A DNA stretch of 61,603 nt from a virus, in IMG/VR virus record IMGVR_UViG_3300030090_000470, positions 1 through 61,603 of that record; one strand, 5' to 3'. Made by a program: the position numbers and the translations under genes. This document shows positions 41,013-50,473 of the stretch, one piece after another. The notes below the pieces were generated by a model, which searched no databases, was not told the origin of the DNA, and saw only the letters and a program-made list of their open reading frames with translations. Every line of letters begins with the position of its first letter. Position 1 is the first letter of the stretch.

Positions 41013-41519
41013 TTATGCGTCAGCGAATGGTGTAACTATAGTACCTGAGCCTAAAATTATACCCTCTACGGCATATTTTGCTGAAGCAATAGCAGTTACT
41101 TTAACAATGCTACCTGCTAGTCCGCCTTTTGTAGAACCATTCATAGTGATTACATCGTTAGATGCACCAGATATAAATGTTTTACCAGTAGCATCATCTT
41201 TACCTGTATAAAGACCACCTACGAACTTATCCGTTCCGTCAGTCAAAATATCCATATCGGTAGCTGCTGTTTCTACTACAAAAAAGAAAGAAGCTCCTAA
41301 ATTATTTAATTGATTTGGGTCGCTATTATCTCCAGGGTCAGTAGCAACGATACTTGGTAAAGTAAATTTACCATCAGCGTCATTACATGTTAATATTTTA
41401 CCTGCGTGTGATTCAACTGATAAAGTAGTATCCGCTGTCAAACTAACAACTACTGCATTACCTGCTGATATAAATCCCGCTAAAGATTTTACGGGACCTG
41501 AGAATGTACTCTTTGCCAT
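41013..41519 (-). CDS. Putative virion protein (168 aa)
   Basis: 168 residues, beta-rich and Gly/Ala/Asp-rich with VVETAATDMDILTDGTDKFVG (about 80-100). No enzymatic motif; probably head decoration or fibre-base. It lies just after the capsid operon's terminator and has a 5' leader with an 8-bp hairpin (41538-41577), so it may have its own promoter. Confidence 0.55.
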   Translation of the reverse strand: MAKSTFSGPVKSLAGFISAGNAVVVSLTADTTLSVESHAGKILTCNDADGKFTLPSIVATDPGDNSDPNQLNNLGASFFFVVETAATDMDILTDGTDKFVGGLYTGKDDATGKTFISGASNDVITMNGSTKGGLAGSIVKVTAIASAKYAVEGIILGSGTIVTPFADA

Positions 41520-41537
41520 ATTAAGTCTCCTTAATAA

Positions 41538-41577
41538 ATCTATCGTCTTGGCTTGTCTGCTAGGGCAGTCGATAGAT
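41538..41577 (-). promoter_or_regulatory. Leader hairpin upstream of the 168-aa gene
   Basis: ATCTATCG (41538-41545) and CGATAGAT (41570-41577) form a perfect 8-bp stem, 24-base loop, in the 150-bp gap between the major capsid gene's terminator and the 168-aa gene. It could stabilise the mRNA or be a processing site. No strong promoter was found beside it. Confidence 0.5.
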
Positions 41578-41624
41578 AGTTAATATATATCCCTAGTTCT
41601 GTTTACATTTTATATTATTAAATA

Positions 41625-41655
41625 CAAAAAAGAAAGGGGACCGAAGTCCCCTTAA
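41625..41655 (-). terminator. Strong terminator after the major capsid gene
   Basis: Minus strand: AAGGGGAC-TTCG-GTCCCCTT stem with a stable UUCG tetraloop, then TCTTTTTTG. It lies 15 bases downstream of the major capsid stop codon. Partial termination here would raise capsid mRNA over the tail genes. Confidence 0.9.
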
Positions 41656-41669
41656 ACAAATAAGCTTGT

Positions 41670-42578
41670 TTACGCTCCAGGAGAGCCAAAAATACCTCTC
41701 CAATCACTGAAACCAAAACTATATCTTTCTCTGGCTTTATATCTAACATTACCTGTTTCAAAATCACCTTCCATACTTGTACTTACGGGTGTTCTAACAA
41801 AATGTTTTAAACCATTAGGGACATCTGTTTTGATAAAGAATGCGTCTGTATCTGTCAGATAGTTGTTAACAACGTAACCTTGTGGGACCATACCCATGTT
41901 TCTGATTGCGTTGATATCGTTATCTGATGTTTGTACACGACCAGGAGACTCCATAAGTCTATCAGCAACAAATTGTAATGCTGGTGGAATTATGAGCTTA
42001 ACAGCTTGTGCATTGATTTTTAAACCTCTTTCATCTTTAAAGTCAGAAATATCAATTAATGACTGTTCTAATGAAGTTTCGTTTAAATCCGAAGCTGTTG
42101 ATAACTCGTTTCTTAAATCGATGTTACCTACAGTTGGGTGGTCAGTTGCACATAGCTCTTTACCGTCGCCTCCAACAAAGGATGAATTAAAAGCGTTGTT
42201 TAAAACATTAGCTGCTTTAACTTGCTTTGTAGTATTCATCGACCTTGCTAGTGCTCTTGTATATCTTGAAGAAAGAGTATCGTAGAGGTTATCTTCGATA
42301 GCTTCTTCTGTCAATGCAAAAGCTAAGGCTATAGTCTCATGTGTATATCTTGATGTAAACGATTCCTGTGCAGTATCATAGATAACAGCTGCTCCCTCAC
42401 CTTTAGTAGGTGCTTCGCCAAAACCTGAAAGCATAACTTCTTCTTCAAAAGCTCTTTCTGAACTTTCTGTGTCGAAGATTTCTTCATGTTGGTTTTCATA
42501 ACTGTCATACTCTAATCCAAAGAGAGCGTGCAAGCCAGGAACTAGCTCTTTAACTAGTTGTGCTCTGTTAATTGCCAT
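41670..42578 (-). CDS. Major capsid protein (HK97-fold, Mu gpT-like)
   Basis: 302 residues. The N-terminal region SRYTHETIALAFALTEEAIEDNLYD (about 76-100) and the SPGRVQTSDNDINAIRNMG block (about 210-228) match the Mu-like/pelagiphage major head subunit pattern. The C-terminal RYSFGFSDWRGIFGSPGA is typical of the family. The gene's place after scaffold and decoration genes and before a strong terminator supports it as the main capsid protein. An ATG with AGGAGA starts it 15 bases after the decoration gene. Confidence 0.88.
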   Translation of the reverse strand: MAINRAQLVKELVPGLHALFGLEYDSYENQHEEIFDTESSERAFEEEVMLSGFGEAPTKGEGAAVIYDTAQESFTSRYTHETIALAFALTEEAIEDNLYDTLSSRYTRALARSMNTTKQVKAANVLNNAFNSSFVGGDGKELCATDHPTVGNIDLRNELSTASDLNETSLEQSLIDISDFKDERGLKINAQAVKLIIPPALQFVADRLMESPGRVQTSDNDINAIRNMGMVPQGYVVNNYLTDTDAFFIKTDVPNGLKHFVRTPVSTSMEGDFETGNVRYKARERYSFGFSDWRGIFGSPGA

Positions 42579-42593
42579 TTATATTCTCCTATA

Positions 42594-43133
42594 TTAGACT
42601 GCAAAAGTGTTAGTTGGGAACGAGAATAGAGCTCTTGCGTTAGCACCAATCGAATTGCTTGGATTTGACGCAAAGCCTACACATAATGCCACACCACTAG
42701 ATGTTGTTGCTGTAACACCCTCTTTAGACCTACCAGTAACTGTGCTACCAGCAGTTGTAGAAAGAGTGTATTTGTTACCGATAAAACTTACTGCTGGAGT
42801 TCCAGCTGTAAATTGTGCTTCGTATACAATTCCAGGGTCATTGTATACTAAAGCTTCGGCGTCAACACTACCTTGTGTTGCGGTACTTCCTGTCCACACT
42901 TTAGAAAACGTAGGTGTACCATCAGACGCTGTAAAAAATACCCCGTAAAACACACCGATAGGTGTATCAGTCGCACCTGCTTGTTGGACGTAACCACTTG
43001 AAAGAGTTACAACATCTCCACTAAATATTGAAGTGCCGTAGCCACTTTGGATTCTCATCTTTGCAGGACGAATAATACCACCATAAATGTGATACGCAGG
43101 GGTAAAACCATCAGGGGCGTTTGTATTTGCCAT
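42594..43133 (-). CDS. Putative head decoration protein (179 aa)
   Basis: 179 residues, beta-rich, opening with NAPDGFTPAYHIYGGIIRPAK (5-25), a start recurrent in capsid-adjacent proteins of marine phages. Gly/Ser/Thr-rich strands follow. Its place immediately before the major capsid gene in the transcript is that of gpD-type decoration or capsid-cementing proteins. No protease or scaffold motif. Confidence 0.7.
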   Translation of the reverse strand: MANTNAPDGFTPAYHIYGGIIRPAKMRIQSGYGTSIFSGDVVTLSSGYVQQAGATDTPIGVFYGVFFTASDGTPTFSKVWTGSTATQGSVDAEALVYNDPGIVYEAQFTAGTPAVSFIGNKYTLSTTAGSTVTGRSKEGVTATTSSGVALCVGFASNPSNSIGANARALFSFPTNTFAV

Positions 43134-43176
43134 GATTTTCTCCTATGTTTTTATAGTTAATATTCGTCGGAACATT

Positions 43177-43677
43177 CTAACTTTCGTTTGAATTATTCCT
43201 ACTACCAAATTCGACCTTAGAAGACCTTTTTATATCACTTTTATTCAAAGGCATTCTAGGGTCACTCTCTCGCATAAGATTCTGGTCTACACCGTCGATA
43301 GCAGTCTGTGCCTGCTGTGCAAAATAATCATTTCTTGATTTAGCGGTTTCTTCAGGAACTTTAGCGAGTATTAGTCCTCCAACACCAATAACCCCTTTAT
43401 TTCTTCCGTGGTCAATACTAGGTGCTTCGAAATCAGGATAATCTTCTGCTCTTACAGGTTCATATCCTTCTCTAATACGTTTAGACATATTAGATTTATC
43501 ATCGTTACCTCTAGTAGATTCACGAATCCATCTGAATTTATATCCAGGAGGAGGTGTGGGTGCGTCTAACATTGACGGGGGTGTCCAAGGTTTACTGCGT
43601 GTTTGAGTTTCACGTGTCTCTGCAGACCTAGAGTTTCTGTCTGTGCCGACTTCTGAATTTTTAATATCTTCTGTCAT
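43177..43677 (-). CDS. Capsid-region protein, proline-rich (166 aa)
   Basis: 166 residues from the ATG at 43675-43677, preceded by GAAGGAG; the nine residues upstream belong to the tail of the scaffold gene reading. It has a Pro-rich PWTPPSMLDAPTPPPGYKFRW (about 30-50), a RGNDDKSNMSKRIREGYEPV patch, and VGGLILAKVPEE. Homologues sit by the capsid gene in pelagiphages. Perhaps a minor head or maturation factor. Confidence 0.65.
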   Translation of the reverse strand: MTEDIKNSEVGTDRNSRSAETRETQTRSKPWTPPSMLDAPTPPPGYKFRWIRESTRGNDDKSNMSKRIREGYEPVRAEDYPDFEAPSIDHGRNKGVIGVGGLILAKVPEETAKSRNDYFAQQAQTAIDGVDQNLMRESDPRMPLNKSDIKRSSKVEFGSRNNSNES

Positions 43678-43678
43678 T

Positions 43679-44560
43679 TTATACTCCTTCGATATGCTTA
43701 GCATATTCGGTTAATGGAACGCCTAATCTTTTAGCTATTGCTACTTGACTTGGTGTTAGTTTTACTTTGCGTGCTCCTTTCTTACCTGCAACTCCAGGAG
43801 TTGAGGCAGCAACCTGTTGCACGGGGGCTTGTTGCTCTTGCGAAAACTTTGTTGGAAAATTTTGTCTCATCCTTTTATCTACTTCTTCATAGTATTCATC
43901 CGAAGTTGGGTCATAACCTTGTTCTTCGACTAATTCTCTATGTATTCCAAAAGCTGCAAAAGTCATCACTGTGTCTTGACCAAACCATGTATTTTTACTA
44001 GCCCATTCCTCTGCTTTAGGGTCAGGTGCTTGTGTTTCGTCAGTCTTTAGTTGGACTGGGTCTGGTTGCACGTCTTGCTGTGTTTCTGCTTTTTTATCTC
44101 TAATTGCTTGTTGTGCCTGCAGTCTTTTTAAATTTTCTGCTTCAGCACTAGCACGAGATAATTGTTCAGCCGCATTGGCAACTCCTTCTGCATCTCCTGA
44201 GTCTTGAGCTTCTTTCATATGAATTTTAGCTCTCTCAATATCTGATTGTACCCTACTATCGTACTCTTTGAAAAGTGATGAGTCAGAATTTTTTAATTTT
44301 TCTTGTAACTCTGTGTTAGTAGTATTAATAGATTTTGCGTAATTTAGTGCCTCATCTCTTTGGCGTTCTGCTTCACGCATTTTATAAGTAAGTTTGTCAA
44401 TACGTTTTTTAACGTTATCACTTATTTCATCTAGCTCGCTTTTTTGCTCACTTTGTTCTGCAACTGTTTCAACAGGCTGTTCTGTTTCTTCTTGTTGCGT
44501 TTCTTCATCTTCTGGTAATACCAGTTCAATATCTTCAGCTGTGTTTGTATTATCTTGCAT
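43679..44560 (-). CDS. Putative scaffolding protein
   Basis: 293 residues: an acidic N-terminus (about 1-45), a long charged coiled coil (about 45-160), an acidic linker, a globular part (EWASKNTWFGQDTVMTFAAFG, about 187-207) and a basic C-terminal helix (KKGARKVKLTPSQVAIAKRLG). This arrangement, with a basic helix-turn-helix end that binds capsid protein, is that of phage scaffolds. Position before decoration and capsid genes agrees. Confidence 0.8.
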   Translation of the reverse strand: MQDNTNTAEDIELVLPEDEETQQEETEQPVETVAEQSEQKSELDEISDNVKKRIDKLTYKMREAERQRDEALNYAKSINTTNTELQEKLKNSDSSLFKEYDSRVQSDIERAKIHMKEAQDSGDAEGVANAAEQLSRASAEAENLKRLQAQQAIRDKKAETQQDVQPDPVQLKTDETQAPDPKAEEWASKNTWFGQDTVMTFAAFGIHRELVEEQGYDPTSDEYYEEVDKRMRQNFPTKFSQEQQAPVQQVAASTPGVAGKKGARKVKLTPSQVAIAKRLGVPLTEYAKHIEGV

Positions 44561-44575
44561 AATTTCTCCTGTTAA

Positions 44576-45016
44576 TTATGATATTATAGCTTCGGGGTCA
44601 TCAACAACTGCTAGTATTTCGTCATCGTTTAGAAGTCGCATATCGCCACCTTCTATTTGAAAACGAGCACCTGCATATCTGCCGAATATAACCCAATCAC
44701 CTTTTTTACACCAAGGACCTTCTGGAAACTTAATAGTATCCGCATAAGCGTCTGGACCTAAAGCAACTACGTGACCTACAACTGTTGACAATCTTTCTTT
44801 ATCGATAGTTTGTCTAGCAAGTTGTATCCCACCTTTAGTTGTAGTAGGTAGTGTAAAAGGTAAAATTAAGATACGATACCCCGTTGGACGTGGTAACTTA
44901 TCTGCATGAGATTCGTAGTTATCTGGAGTTATAAGGTTTTCTTGGGGTTCTAATTCCCTAACTTTACCTTTACTACCAAAATTTTCTACTGTGTTTGGAA
45001 TAACTTTGTTATTCAT
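44576..45016 (-). CDS. GroES-like co-chaperonin
   Basis: 146 residues. Residues about 42-145 form a Cpn10 fold: RILILPF (48-54), a mobile loop that should contact host GroEL (TTTKGGIQLARQTIDKER, 58-75), VVGHVVALGPDA (79-90), KKGDWVIFGRYAG and a final LLNDDEILAVVDDP. It has a 40-residue N-terminal extension. Like T4 gp31, it could fit the large capsid protein to the host GroEL cage. It lies between the portal block and the scaffold and overlaps the 64-aa gene by four bases. Confidence 0.88.
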   Translation of the reverse strand: MNNKVIPNTVENFGSKGKVRELEPQENLITPDNYESHADKLPRPTGYRILILPFTLPTTTKGGIQLARQTIDKERLSTVVGHVVALGPDAYADTIKFPEGPWCKKGDWVIFGRYAGARFQIEGGDMRLLNDDEILAVVDDPEAIIS

Positions 45017-45207
45017 TTTGCATCCTCCATATTAGAATGAATTGTTTGAATTTCTTGTTCTGCAAAACTCAAACCGTTTATTTCGCCTACAATTCGTTGG
45101 TATTGTTCAAAATTTTCAATACTTCCAGATGCAAGCGTTTGCGTGAGAGAATTAATTCTTTCACGATATTTTTGGAGCAAATGCTCCATAAGTCTTATAT
45201 GGTCCAC
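45013..45207 (-). CDS. Small helical late protein (64 aa)
   Basis: 64 residues with heptad-like helices (LQKYRERINSLTQTLA, 11-26; QYQRIVGEINGLSFAEQEIQTI, 35-56). Common in marine phage head operons without a function name. Starts on the last base of the 72-aa gene and overlaps groES by four. Possibly an assembly helper. Confidence 0.65.
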   Translation of the reverse strand: MDHIRLMEHLLQKYRERINSLTQTLASGSIENFEQYQRIVGEINGLSFAEQEIQTIHSNMEDAK

Positions 45208-45425
45208 TATTTAATATAGTTATACCAAAGTAAGCCTTTTGTCTGACCATAAGCAGCTTTTACTTTAGATTCTTTACCGATAACTTTACCGTCAGAATCT
45301 GTATTAAGTTCACCTGCTTTCACAACTTCAGACTTAGTTGTGTCCTCCATCGAAGGCACAGACATTTTTTGTTTAGCACCTTGCGATTTTGGAGAGGGAT
45401 AATCACCTTTATTGTAATTACTCAT
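45207..45425 (-). CDS. Small late protein (72 aa)
   Basis: 72 residues from the ATG at 45423-45425 with AGGAGA seven bases upstream; starting at 45455 would lose that site. Polar and probably flexible, with a tryptophan/tyrosine end (GLLWYNYIK). It overlaps the portal gene's end by eight bases. Function unknown; head-assembly role inferred from place. Confidence 0.65.
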   Translation of the reverse strand: MSNYNKGDYPSPKSQGAKQKMSVPSMEDTTKSEVVKAGELNTDSDGKVIGKESKVKAAYGQTKGLLWYNYIK

Positions 45426-47829
45426 TTTCTTCTCCTGAATTAGTTCGTGTTTCACGAACAGTTTTTAAAACTTCATTTAAATTTTTAATTTCATCGTTCT
45501 GCATTTTAGCTTGTAATTCTTCTAAATCTATTGCAGCTTTTATTTGTGTTGCTTCTCTTTGTTGTTCAATACGTTGCATATCTATTTCTTTATCACGTAA
45601 ATCTTCCTGTTCTTTTTGTGCTAATTGTTCTTTTTCTAATTGTAGTTGTTGTTGGAACATTTGTACTTGTGGGTTTTGTTGTGCCATGGCTTGTGCTTGT
45701 GCCATTGCTTGTGCTTGACCTGTAACTTGTTGCGTTGCTTGTGCTGCCATCATAGCTATTTCGTTCATAAGTTCTGGAGGCATTTGACCGTCTTCCATAG
45801 GAGGTAACGGTTGACCCATTGCTTGTTCTATTTGTTGTCTATATAGAATAGCTTGTCGTTCTTGAATATTAGCACCAATACTTTGACTAGCTATTGGGTT
45901 TTGTTGAATCATAGGGTTTTGTAAAAATGCACTATGGGCTGCAATATAAGCTTCTTGATTTTGGAAATCGTATGCTTTTATAGGCTCGCCTTTCATAGAA
46001 GCTTGTTGTTCTGATATAGGGTCTCGGGGCGGTATCTCTTCATCAGGCGGTAAAATTGCGTCTATATCTTTTACATTTAAAGCTATATACATTTTACGAT
46101 AAGCTTCTTTTAAATCATGTAAATCTGGAGCAGATTGTGCCATTTGTAATTGTGTTTGTGCTAATGTAATACGTTGTGTCATACTAAAAATATTAGGGTC
46201 GCTAACAGGAATTACATCTACACTATTATCAAAATCTTCTTTAAATACGTTTTGGTTATTACCTTGTACTTGGTATGGGTACTCGGGTGGTAAAAATTCA
46301 CCGAAAACTCTTTTTAATATTTTAAATTCGTTACGTTGTGCATAATGTAAACGTTTATGTATCGCCGACATAATACGTTGACCTTTTTCTAATAACGCTA
46401 CTGTTGTACCTACAGGTGCTTCGCTATTACCGTCGCCTGTTGGATTTTCTACAGTAGCCGCAAATCTTTTACCTGCGTCAACTAAAGCACCTAATAAAGT
46501 TCCTAATGTACCGCTAGGCTCTTTATATGGCAATGGTAAAAATGCATCTTGTAATCTACCACCAGGAGCATCAACATCTCTCCACTCTCCAGGTTGTAAA
46601 GGGTCATCATGTCTTTGTATATTTAAACCTCTTGATTTAAAACCAGCAGGTAAATTACTTAAAGTACCCGCATCAATAAGTTGTCTAAGTATCGCAGTTA
46701 CTGATTTAGTTAATCCACCCATCATATGTATTAAACCAAAACCATAAAACCCTAATCCAGGAAGAAATTTGTAATGAGTAAAATACTCTATCTTTTTACG
46801 CATCGGGTCGTTTTCGTTATAGTTAGGTCTAATCGCTAAAATTTTATTATTATCTTTACAAATAGTCACAATATACGGTAATGCTAATCCTGTCTCTTCA
46901 CCATTAGCGTCTTTATCTTCAAAACCCTCTAAATCTAAATTAACGTGCATTTCTAACAACGTATACTCTTCATCGTTAGCTGTTCTACTTAAACCTTGTA
47001 ATTCATCCATTTTAGAATCAACATCTGTATTATCGTAACCGCCATCGGGGTCCATCATATCCATGTCTTTATATAAACCTGATATTTGTAATTTTTTCAG
47101 GTCATTTGGCGACATATGTATAACGTGGGTAATTCTAGGGGACGTTAATAAATCTACAGCGTAATATGGCACGACTAAATCTTCAGATTTTACAAATCTT
47201 GCTACTGCACGCCCAACAGCAGGGTCATAATAAACTTTTTTAAATGCAGAACCTGCTAACGGGAGATAAAATAATAATTGGTCCATTTCTGGGTCGTATT
47301 CTTCCATTTTGTAAGTAATTTGGTAGTTCATAAAGTTTTTTACTCTATTCGCTTTTTCTAATTTAGCATTATCAGTTACACCTAATATTTCAGTATCAAC
47401 AGGTCCTCCTGCTGGCAACATTTCTTTATAAGCTTGTGCTTGGAACTGGGTAACCGCTTCTGCAAGTATCGGATGATGTACACCCGAAGCACCAATAAAT
47501 GGTTCTGTTCTATTATCGCTATTTATACCTAATAAATCTAAACCTTCGCTATATGTTCTAAACCAATCGTTACGAGAATCTAAATCTTCTTCAAAACTTT
47601 GTACTAATTCTTGTGCTATAGAATTTAATTCGTTATCGTCGATAACTTCAGCTAAATTTTCTCCAAATTTACCCGATATCGTATTTTCTTCTTCGGCTCC
47701 AATACTTACGCTGCCGTCTGGGTTGATAGTTACTTCAGTTTCTTCTGGAATTGCTTGTTCAACTAGTTCAAGTTCAATTTCTTCTTCAGGACGAAGTGGT
47801 TGTGGTATCGCTTGTTTTTCTATAGCCAT
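45418..47829 (-). CDS. Portal protein
   Basis: 803 residues, the size of P22-type portals. Acidic N-terminal 60 residues, then NDWFRTYSEGLDLLG and FIGASGVHHPILAEAVTQFQAQAYKEMLP (about 87-140), typical of the pelagiphage/P22-like portal family, a helical stem region with LIDAGTLSNLPAGF (about 387-400), and a long Gln/Met-rich C-terminal barrel (QAMAQAQAMAQQNPQVQMFQ). It forms the dodecameric DNA entry ring. It lies 27 bases after the large terminase in the transcript. Confidence 0.9.
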   Translation of the reverse strand: MAIEKQAIPQPLRPEEEIELELVEQAIPEETEVTINPDGSVSIGAEEENTISGKFGENLAEVIDDNELNSIAQELVQSFEEDLDSRNDWFRTYSEGLDLLGINSDNRTEPFIGASGVHHPILAEAVTQFQAQAYKEMLPAGGPVDTEILGVTDNAKLEKANRVKNFMNYQITYKMEEYDPEMDQLLFYLPLAGSAFKKVYYDPAVGRAVARFVKSEDLVVPYYAVDLLTSPRITHVIHMSPNDLKKLQISGLYKDMDMMDPDGGYDNTDVDSKMDELQGLSRTANDEEYTLLEMHVNLDLEGFEDKDANGEETGLALPYIVTICKDNNKILAIRPNYNENDPMRKKIEYFTHYKFLPGLGFYGFGLIHMMGGLTKSVTAILRQLIDAGTLSNLPAGFKSRGLNIQRHDDPLQPGEWRDVDAPGGRLQDAFLPLPYKEPSGTLGTLLGALVDAGKRFAATVENPTGDGNSEAPVGTTVALLEKGQRIMSAIHKRLHYAQRNEFKILKRVFGEFLPPEYPYQVQGNNQNVFKEDFDNSVDVIPVSDPNIFSMTQRITLAQTQLQMAQSAPDLHDLKEAYRKMYIALNVKDIDAILPPDEEIPPRDPISEQQASMKGEPIKAYDFQNQEAYIAAHSAFLQNPMIQQNPIASQSIGANIQERQAILYRQQIEQAMGQPLPPMEDGQMPPELMNEIAMMAAQATQQVTGQAQAMAQAQAMAQQNPQVQMFQQQLQLEKEQLAQKEQEDLRDKEIDMQRIEQQREATQIKAAIDLEELQAKMQNDEIKNLNEVLKTVRETRTNSGEENE

Positions 47830-47856
47830 AATTTCAGCAGTATAACCTTTATTTTA

Positions 47857-49371
47857 CTAATAATAAACCCTTTGTGTTGGATAGTAACTTGGCTCATCCC
47901 CCATATCAGTAGAAAGTTGTAAAAATCCGCCCTGTCTGAAGCGTGCTAATGCTAAAGTCGTAGCATCAACAAGGTCATCGTGTTCGCCTGCAGGAAAATC
48001 ACTAACTTCTTCCATAAGTTCTTCGCCAAAACGATTATCAGGCACCCAAACTCGTCCATCTTGGAAAATTGGGGACACAGAATTTAATCTTGCAATTTTA
48101 TCTTGACCTTTTCCTGGACTAAAAGTGTTCACAGGTATACCCATACGCCTTAATTCTTGTATTAACGGTAATCCTGACCCTTTTGCTTCAATAATTACAC
48201 TATCAGGGTCCCAAAATTCGTATAAACGCATAGCTTCTTGTTTTAATTCAGGAAAATCGAATCTTTCTTTAATACAATCTATTAAAATTAAGTGTGCTTC
48301 GTCCCCTTTATAGTGTTCTTCGCCTATTTTACCTTCTGGATAGAAAACTCCCCACGTTGTTATAGCGGTAAAGTCGGCTCTTTCGCTTTTTAAAAACGCT
48401 GTATCGTAACTTTGTATCAAATAATCGCAAGTTGGTGGTTTTTCTTGGTCCCAAACCATAAACCAATCTTTAGGGATTATAGAAATACCTTCACCTGTGG
48501 GTCTTTGCATGTATTGTGCCGCCCATTTAGACGGACTAACTGAAGCTTTTATACTTTCAAGTTCTTCTAATTTCCAAAATTCTTTCCAAAGTGAATTACC
48601 ACTGGGTAAAATTGCAGGAAATTCTATAACTTCCCATTGGTCAGCACCTTTTTCTTGTGCCATTTTCTTAATTAATCTACCTGTTAAGTCTTTTTTAGAC
48701 CAACGAGTCATAACAATGACGATTGCACCTCCAGGCTGTAACCTTTGTCGAGGTCCTGTCATAAACCATTCGTAAGCTTCGTCTAATGCTTTATCAGACA
48801 TAGCGTCTTGTTCCGAATGTGGGTCGTCAATAATAAACAAATCAGCACCTCTACCCGCTAAAGCACCTCCCGTACCTGCAGCGTAGTATTCACCGCCTTT
48901 ATTTGTTAACCATTTACCTGCAGAACGGCTATCTGCTTTTAATTCAGTTTCAGGAAACAAAGTTTTATATTCTTCGCTATCAATTAAATCCCTAACTTTT
49001 CTACCAAAATTAATTGCAAGGTCAGCAGTGTGGGTAGCTTCTATAATTTTTAATTTTGGATTTTTACCTAAAAGGTAAGCAGGAAATAAATGCGATGCAA
49101 ATTCAGATTTCGTATGACGTGGCGGCATATTAATTATTAAACGTTTTAATTTACCACTAGCAATATCATCAAAAGCTTTTGCCATTTTTACATGGTGGTC
49201 GCCATTTATAAATTCTTTCCATATACTTTTTACAAAATTTAAAAAAGTTGATGTAGAAATTTCTTGATGGTCGCGTTTTTCTAATTCTTCTAAAAGAACA
49301 GTAAATTCTTTAGCTTCTTGTTTACTTAGATGTGATAAATCTAAGTTTTTTAAATTTTTTAAATCAGTCAC
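47857..49371 (-). CDS. Terminase large subunit
   Basis: 504 residues. The ATPase: Walker A-like PPRHTKSE (83-90), Walker B LFIIDDPH (178-185), a TRWSKKDL coupling motif (about 225). The RNase H-like nuclease: SYDTAFLKSERADFTA (about 319-334), VIIEAKGSG and DDLVDATTLAL at the end. These make it the packaging motor and cutter. Its ATG overlaps the 369-aa gene by eight bases. The small subunit lies 3.6 kb upstream, separated by early genes and the holin. Confidence 0.96.
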   Translation of the reverse strand: MTDLKNLKNLDLSHLSKQEAKEFTVLLEELEKRDHQEISTSTFLNFVKSIWKEFINGDHHVKMAKAFDDIASGKLKRLIINMPPRHTKSEFASHLFPAYLLGKNPKLKIIEATHTADLAINFGRKVRDLIDSEEYKTLFPETELKADSRSAGKWLTNKGGEYYAAGTGGALAGRGADLFIIDDPHSEQDAMSDKALDEAYEWFMTGPRQRLQPGGAIVIVMTRWSKKDLTGRLIKKMAQEKGADQWEVIEFPAILPSGNSLWKEFWKLEELESIKASVSPSKWAAQYMQRPTGEGISIIPKDWFMVWDQEKPPTCDYLIQSYDTAFLKSERADFTAITTWGVFYPEGKIGEEHYKGDEAHLILIDCIKERFDFPELKQEAMRLYEFWDPDSVIIEAKGSGLPLIQELRRMGIPVNTFSPGKGQDKIARLNSVSPIFQDGRVWVPDNRFGEELMEEVSDFPAGEHDDLVDATTLALARFRQGGFLQLSTDMGDEPSYYPTQRVYY

Positions 49372-50473
49372 TTAATTTTAATAAATCTTCTAAAGATATT
49401 TCTTGTGCATATTTTACCGCATCATCATCTAAAGATAATATTGTATCACCTTCTTTACCCATACGTGTAAAAGTTCTAGGTGGGAATTGTATCGCATCAA
49501 ACCCTCTATCTCTAAAAATATCTCCAACAGGTTTACTAAACATAGATACTGCACCTCTATCTCCTGCATTAATTAATCGGTCTGTTAGGTAAAATGTATG
49601 TCTGGCTAAAGCTGTATCATAAGGATTACCTGATTTTTCCGCAGTTTGACTTAACCTTTCTACTAATTCATACATATCGTCAATAACGTTATCAGGTAAA
49701 TTTTTAGCATCAGCTACGTTTACAAATGAAGGTTGTATTGCGTATACAGATTTTTTAGGTAAAGTTTTTAATATTTCGGGAACACCAATTTCTAAACCTA
49801 AATCATCGGTAACACCGTATAGTGGTAATCTTGGGTCAGTCTTATCTAATACTGAATAAATACCGCCTGTAGATTCTTTAAGATTAGCTCTATCACCATA
49901 TCTAAATTTTGGTGTTCGTAACGTAGCTATACCTGCTTGTCCACCATGATAAATAGGTTGATTAAATTTAGGAGTTAATTTAACATCTTTTAAACCGCCA
50001 CCCTCTAAAACAGTTGATGTTATAATACCGCTTCTTTTTGTAGCTTGGTCCTCAGAAGCTAATTTTTTATTGACATCGTTTAATTGTTTTTGTAAACTAC
50101 TTTTAACTTGGGTATTGCCTTTTAAAATCGGGTCGGTTTCTATATCTTTTAATGTTTTTATTAAATTATTTCTTCTTCCAATTAAAAAAGCATTAGCTCC
50201 TAGTTTTACAGTAGTTGCTCCACCTGCAGTTATTGCATCTAAATAACCTAATGATTCGCCTAACTTATCTCCTCTAGCTTCAGCAACTGTACTACTTATA
50301 AAAGGTATATACGATGCAATATCCCCTAACCTTTTACGTTGTAGCTTTTTATCTCCAACAAGTCCAGGCTCGGTAATAAATCTTTGGAAAGGTCCAAGTT
50401 TTGACATATCGACCCCATACTCATTAAACATTCCTGCGTAAGATTGTTTATTATCTAAGGGTACTAGTGCCAT
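49364..50473 (-). CDS. Protein with possible ADP-ribosyltransferase-like domain (369 aa)
   Basis: 369 residues. The N-terminal 150 are helical and Gly-containing. From about 170 a pattern like ADP-ribosyltransferase-fold phage proteins appears: IYHGG (174-178), TGGIYSV (202-208), GYLD-like turns, GFDAIQF (324-330) and DTILSLDDDAVKYA (343-356), the last two resembling the 'GYDgii...vvfdp.qIK' ends of these domains. If real, it could modify host proteins or be carried in the capsid. I cannot point to a certain catalytic Glu. It overlaps terL by eight bases and its upstream gene by one. Confidence 0.5.
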   Translation of the reverse strand: MALVPLDNKQSYAGMFNEYGVDMSKLGPFQRFITEPGLVGDKKLQRKRLGDIASYIPFISSTVAEARGDKLGESLGYLDAITAGGATTVKLGANAFLIGRRNNLIKTLKDIETDPILKGNTQVKSSLQKQLNDVNKKLASEDQATKRSGIITSTVLEGGGLKDVKLTPKFNQPIYHGGQAGIATLRTPKFRYGDRANLKESTGGIYSVLDKTDPRLPLYGVTDDLGLEIGVPEILKTLPKKSVYAIQPSFVNVADAKNLPDNVIDDMYELVERLSQTAEKSGNPYDTALARHTFYLTDRLINAGDRGAVSMFSKPVGDIFRDRGFDAIQFPPRTFTRMGKEGDTILSLDDDAVKYAQEISLEDLLKLSD

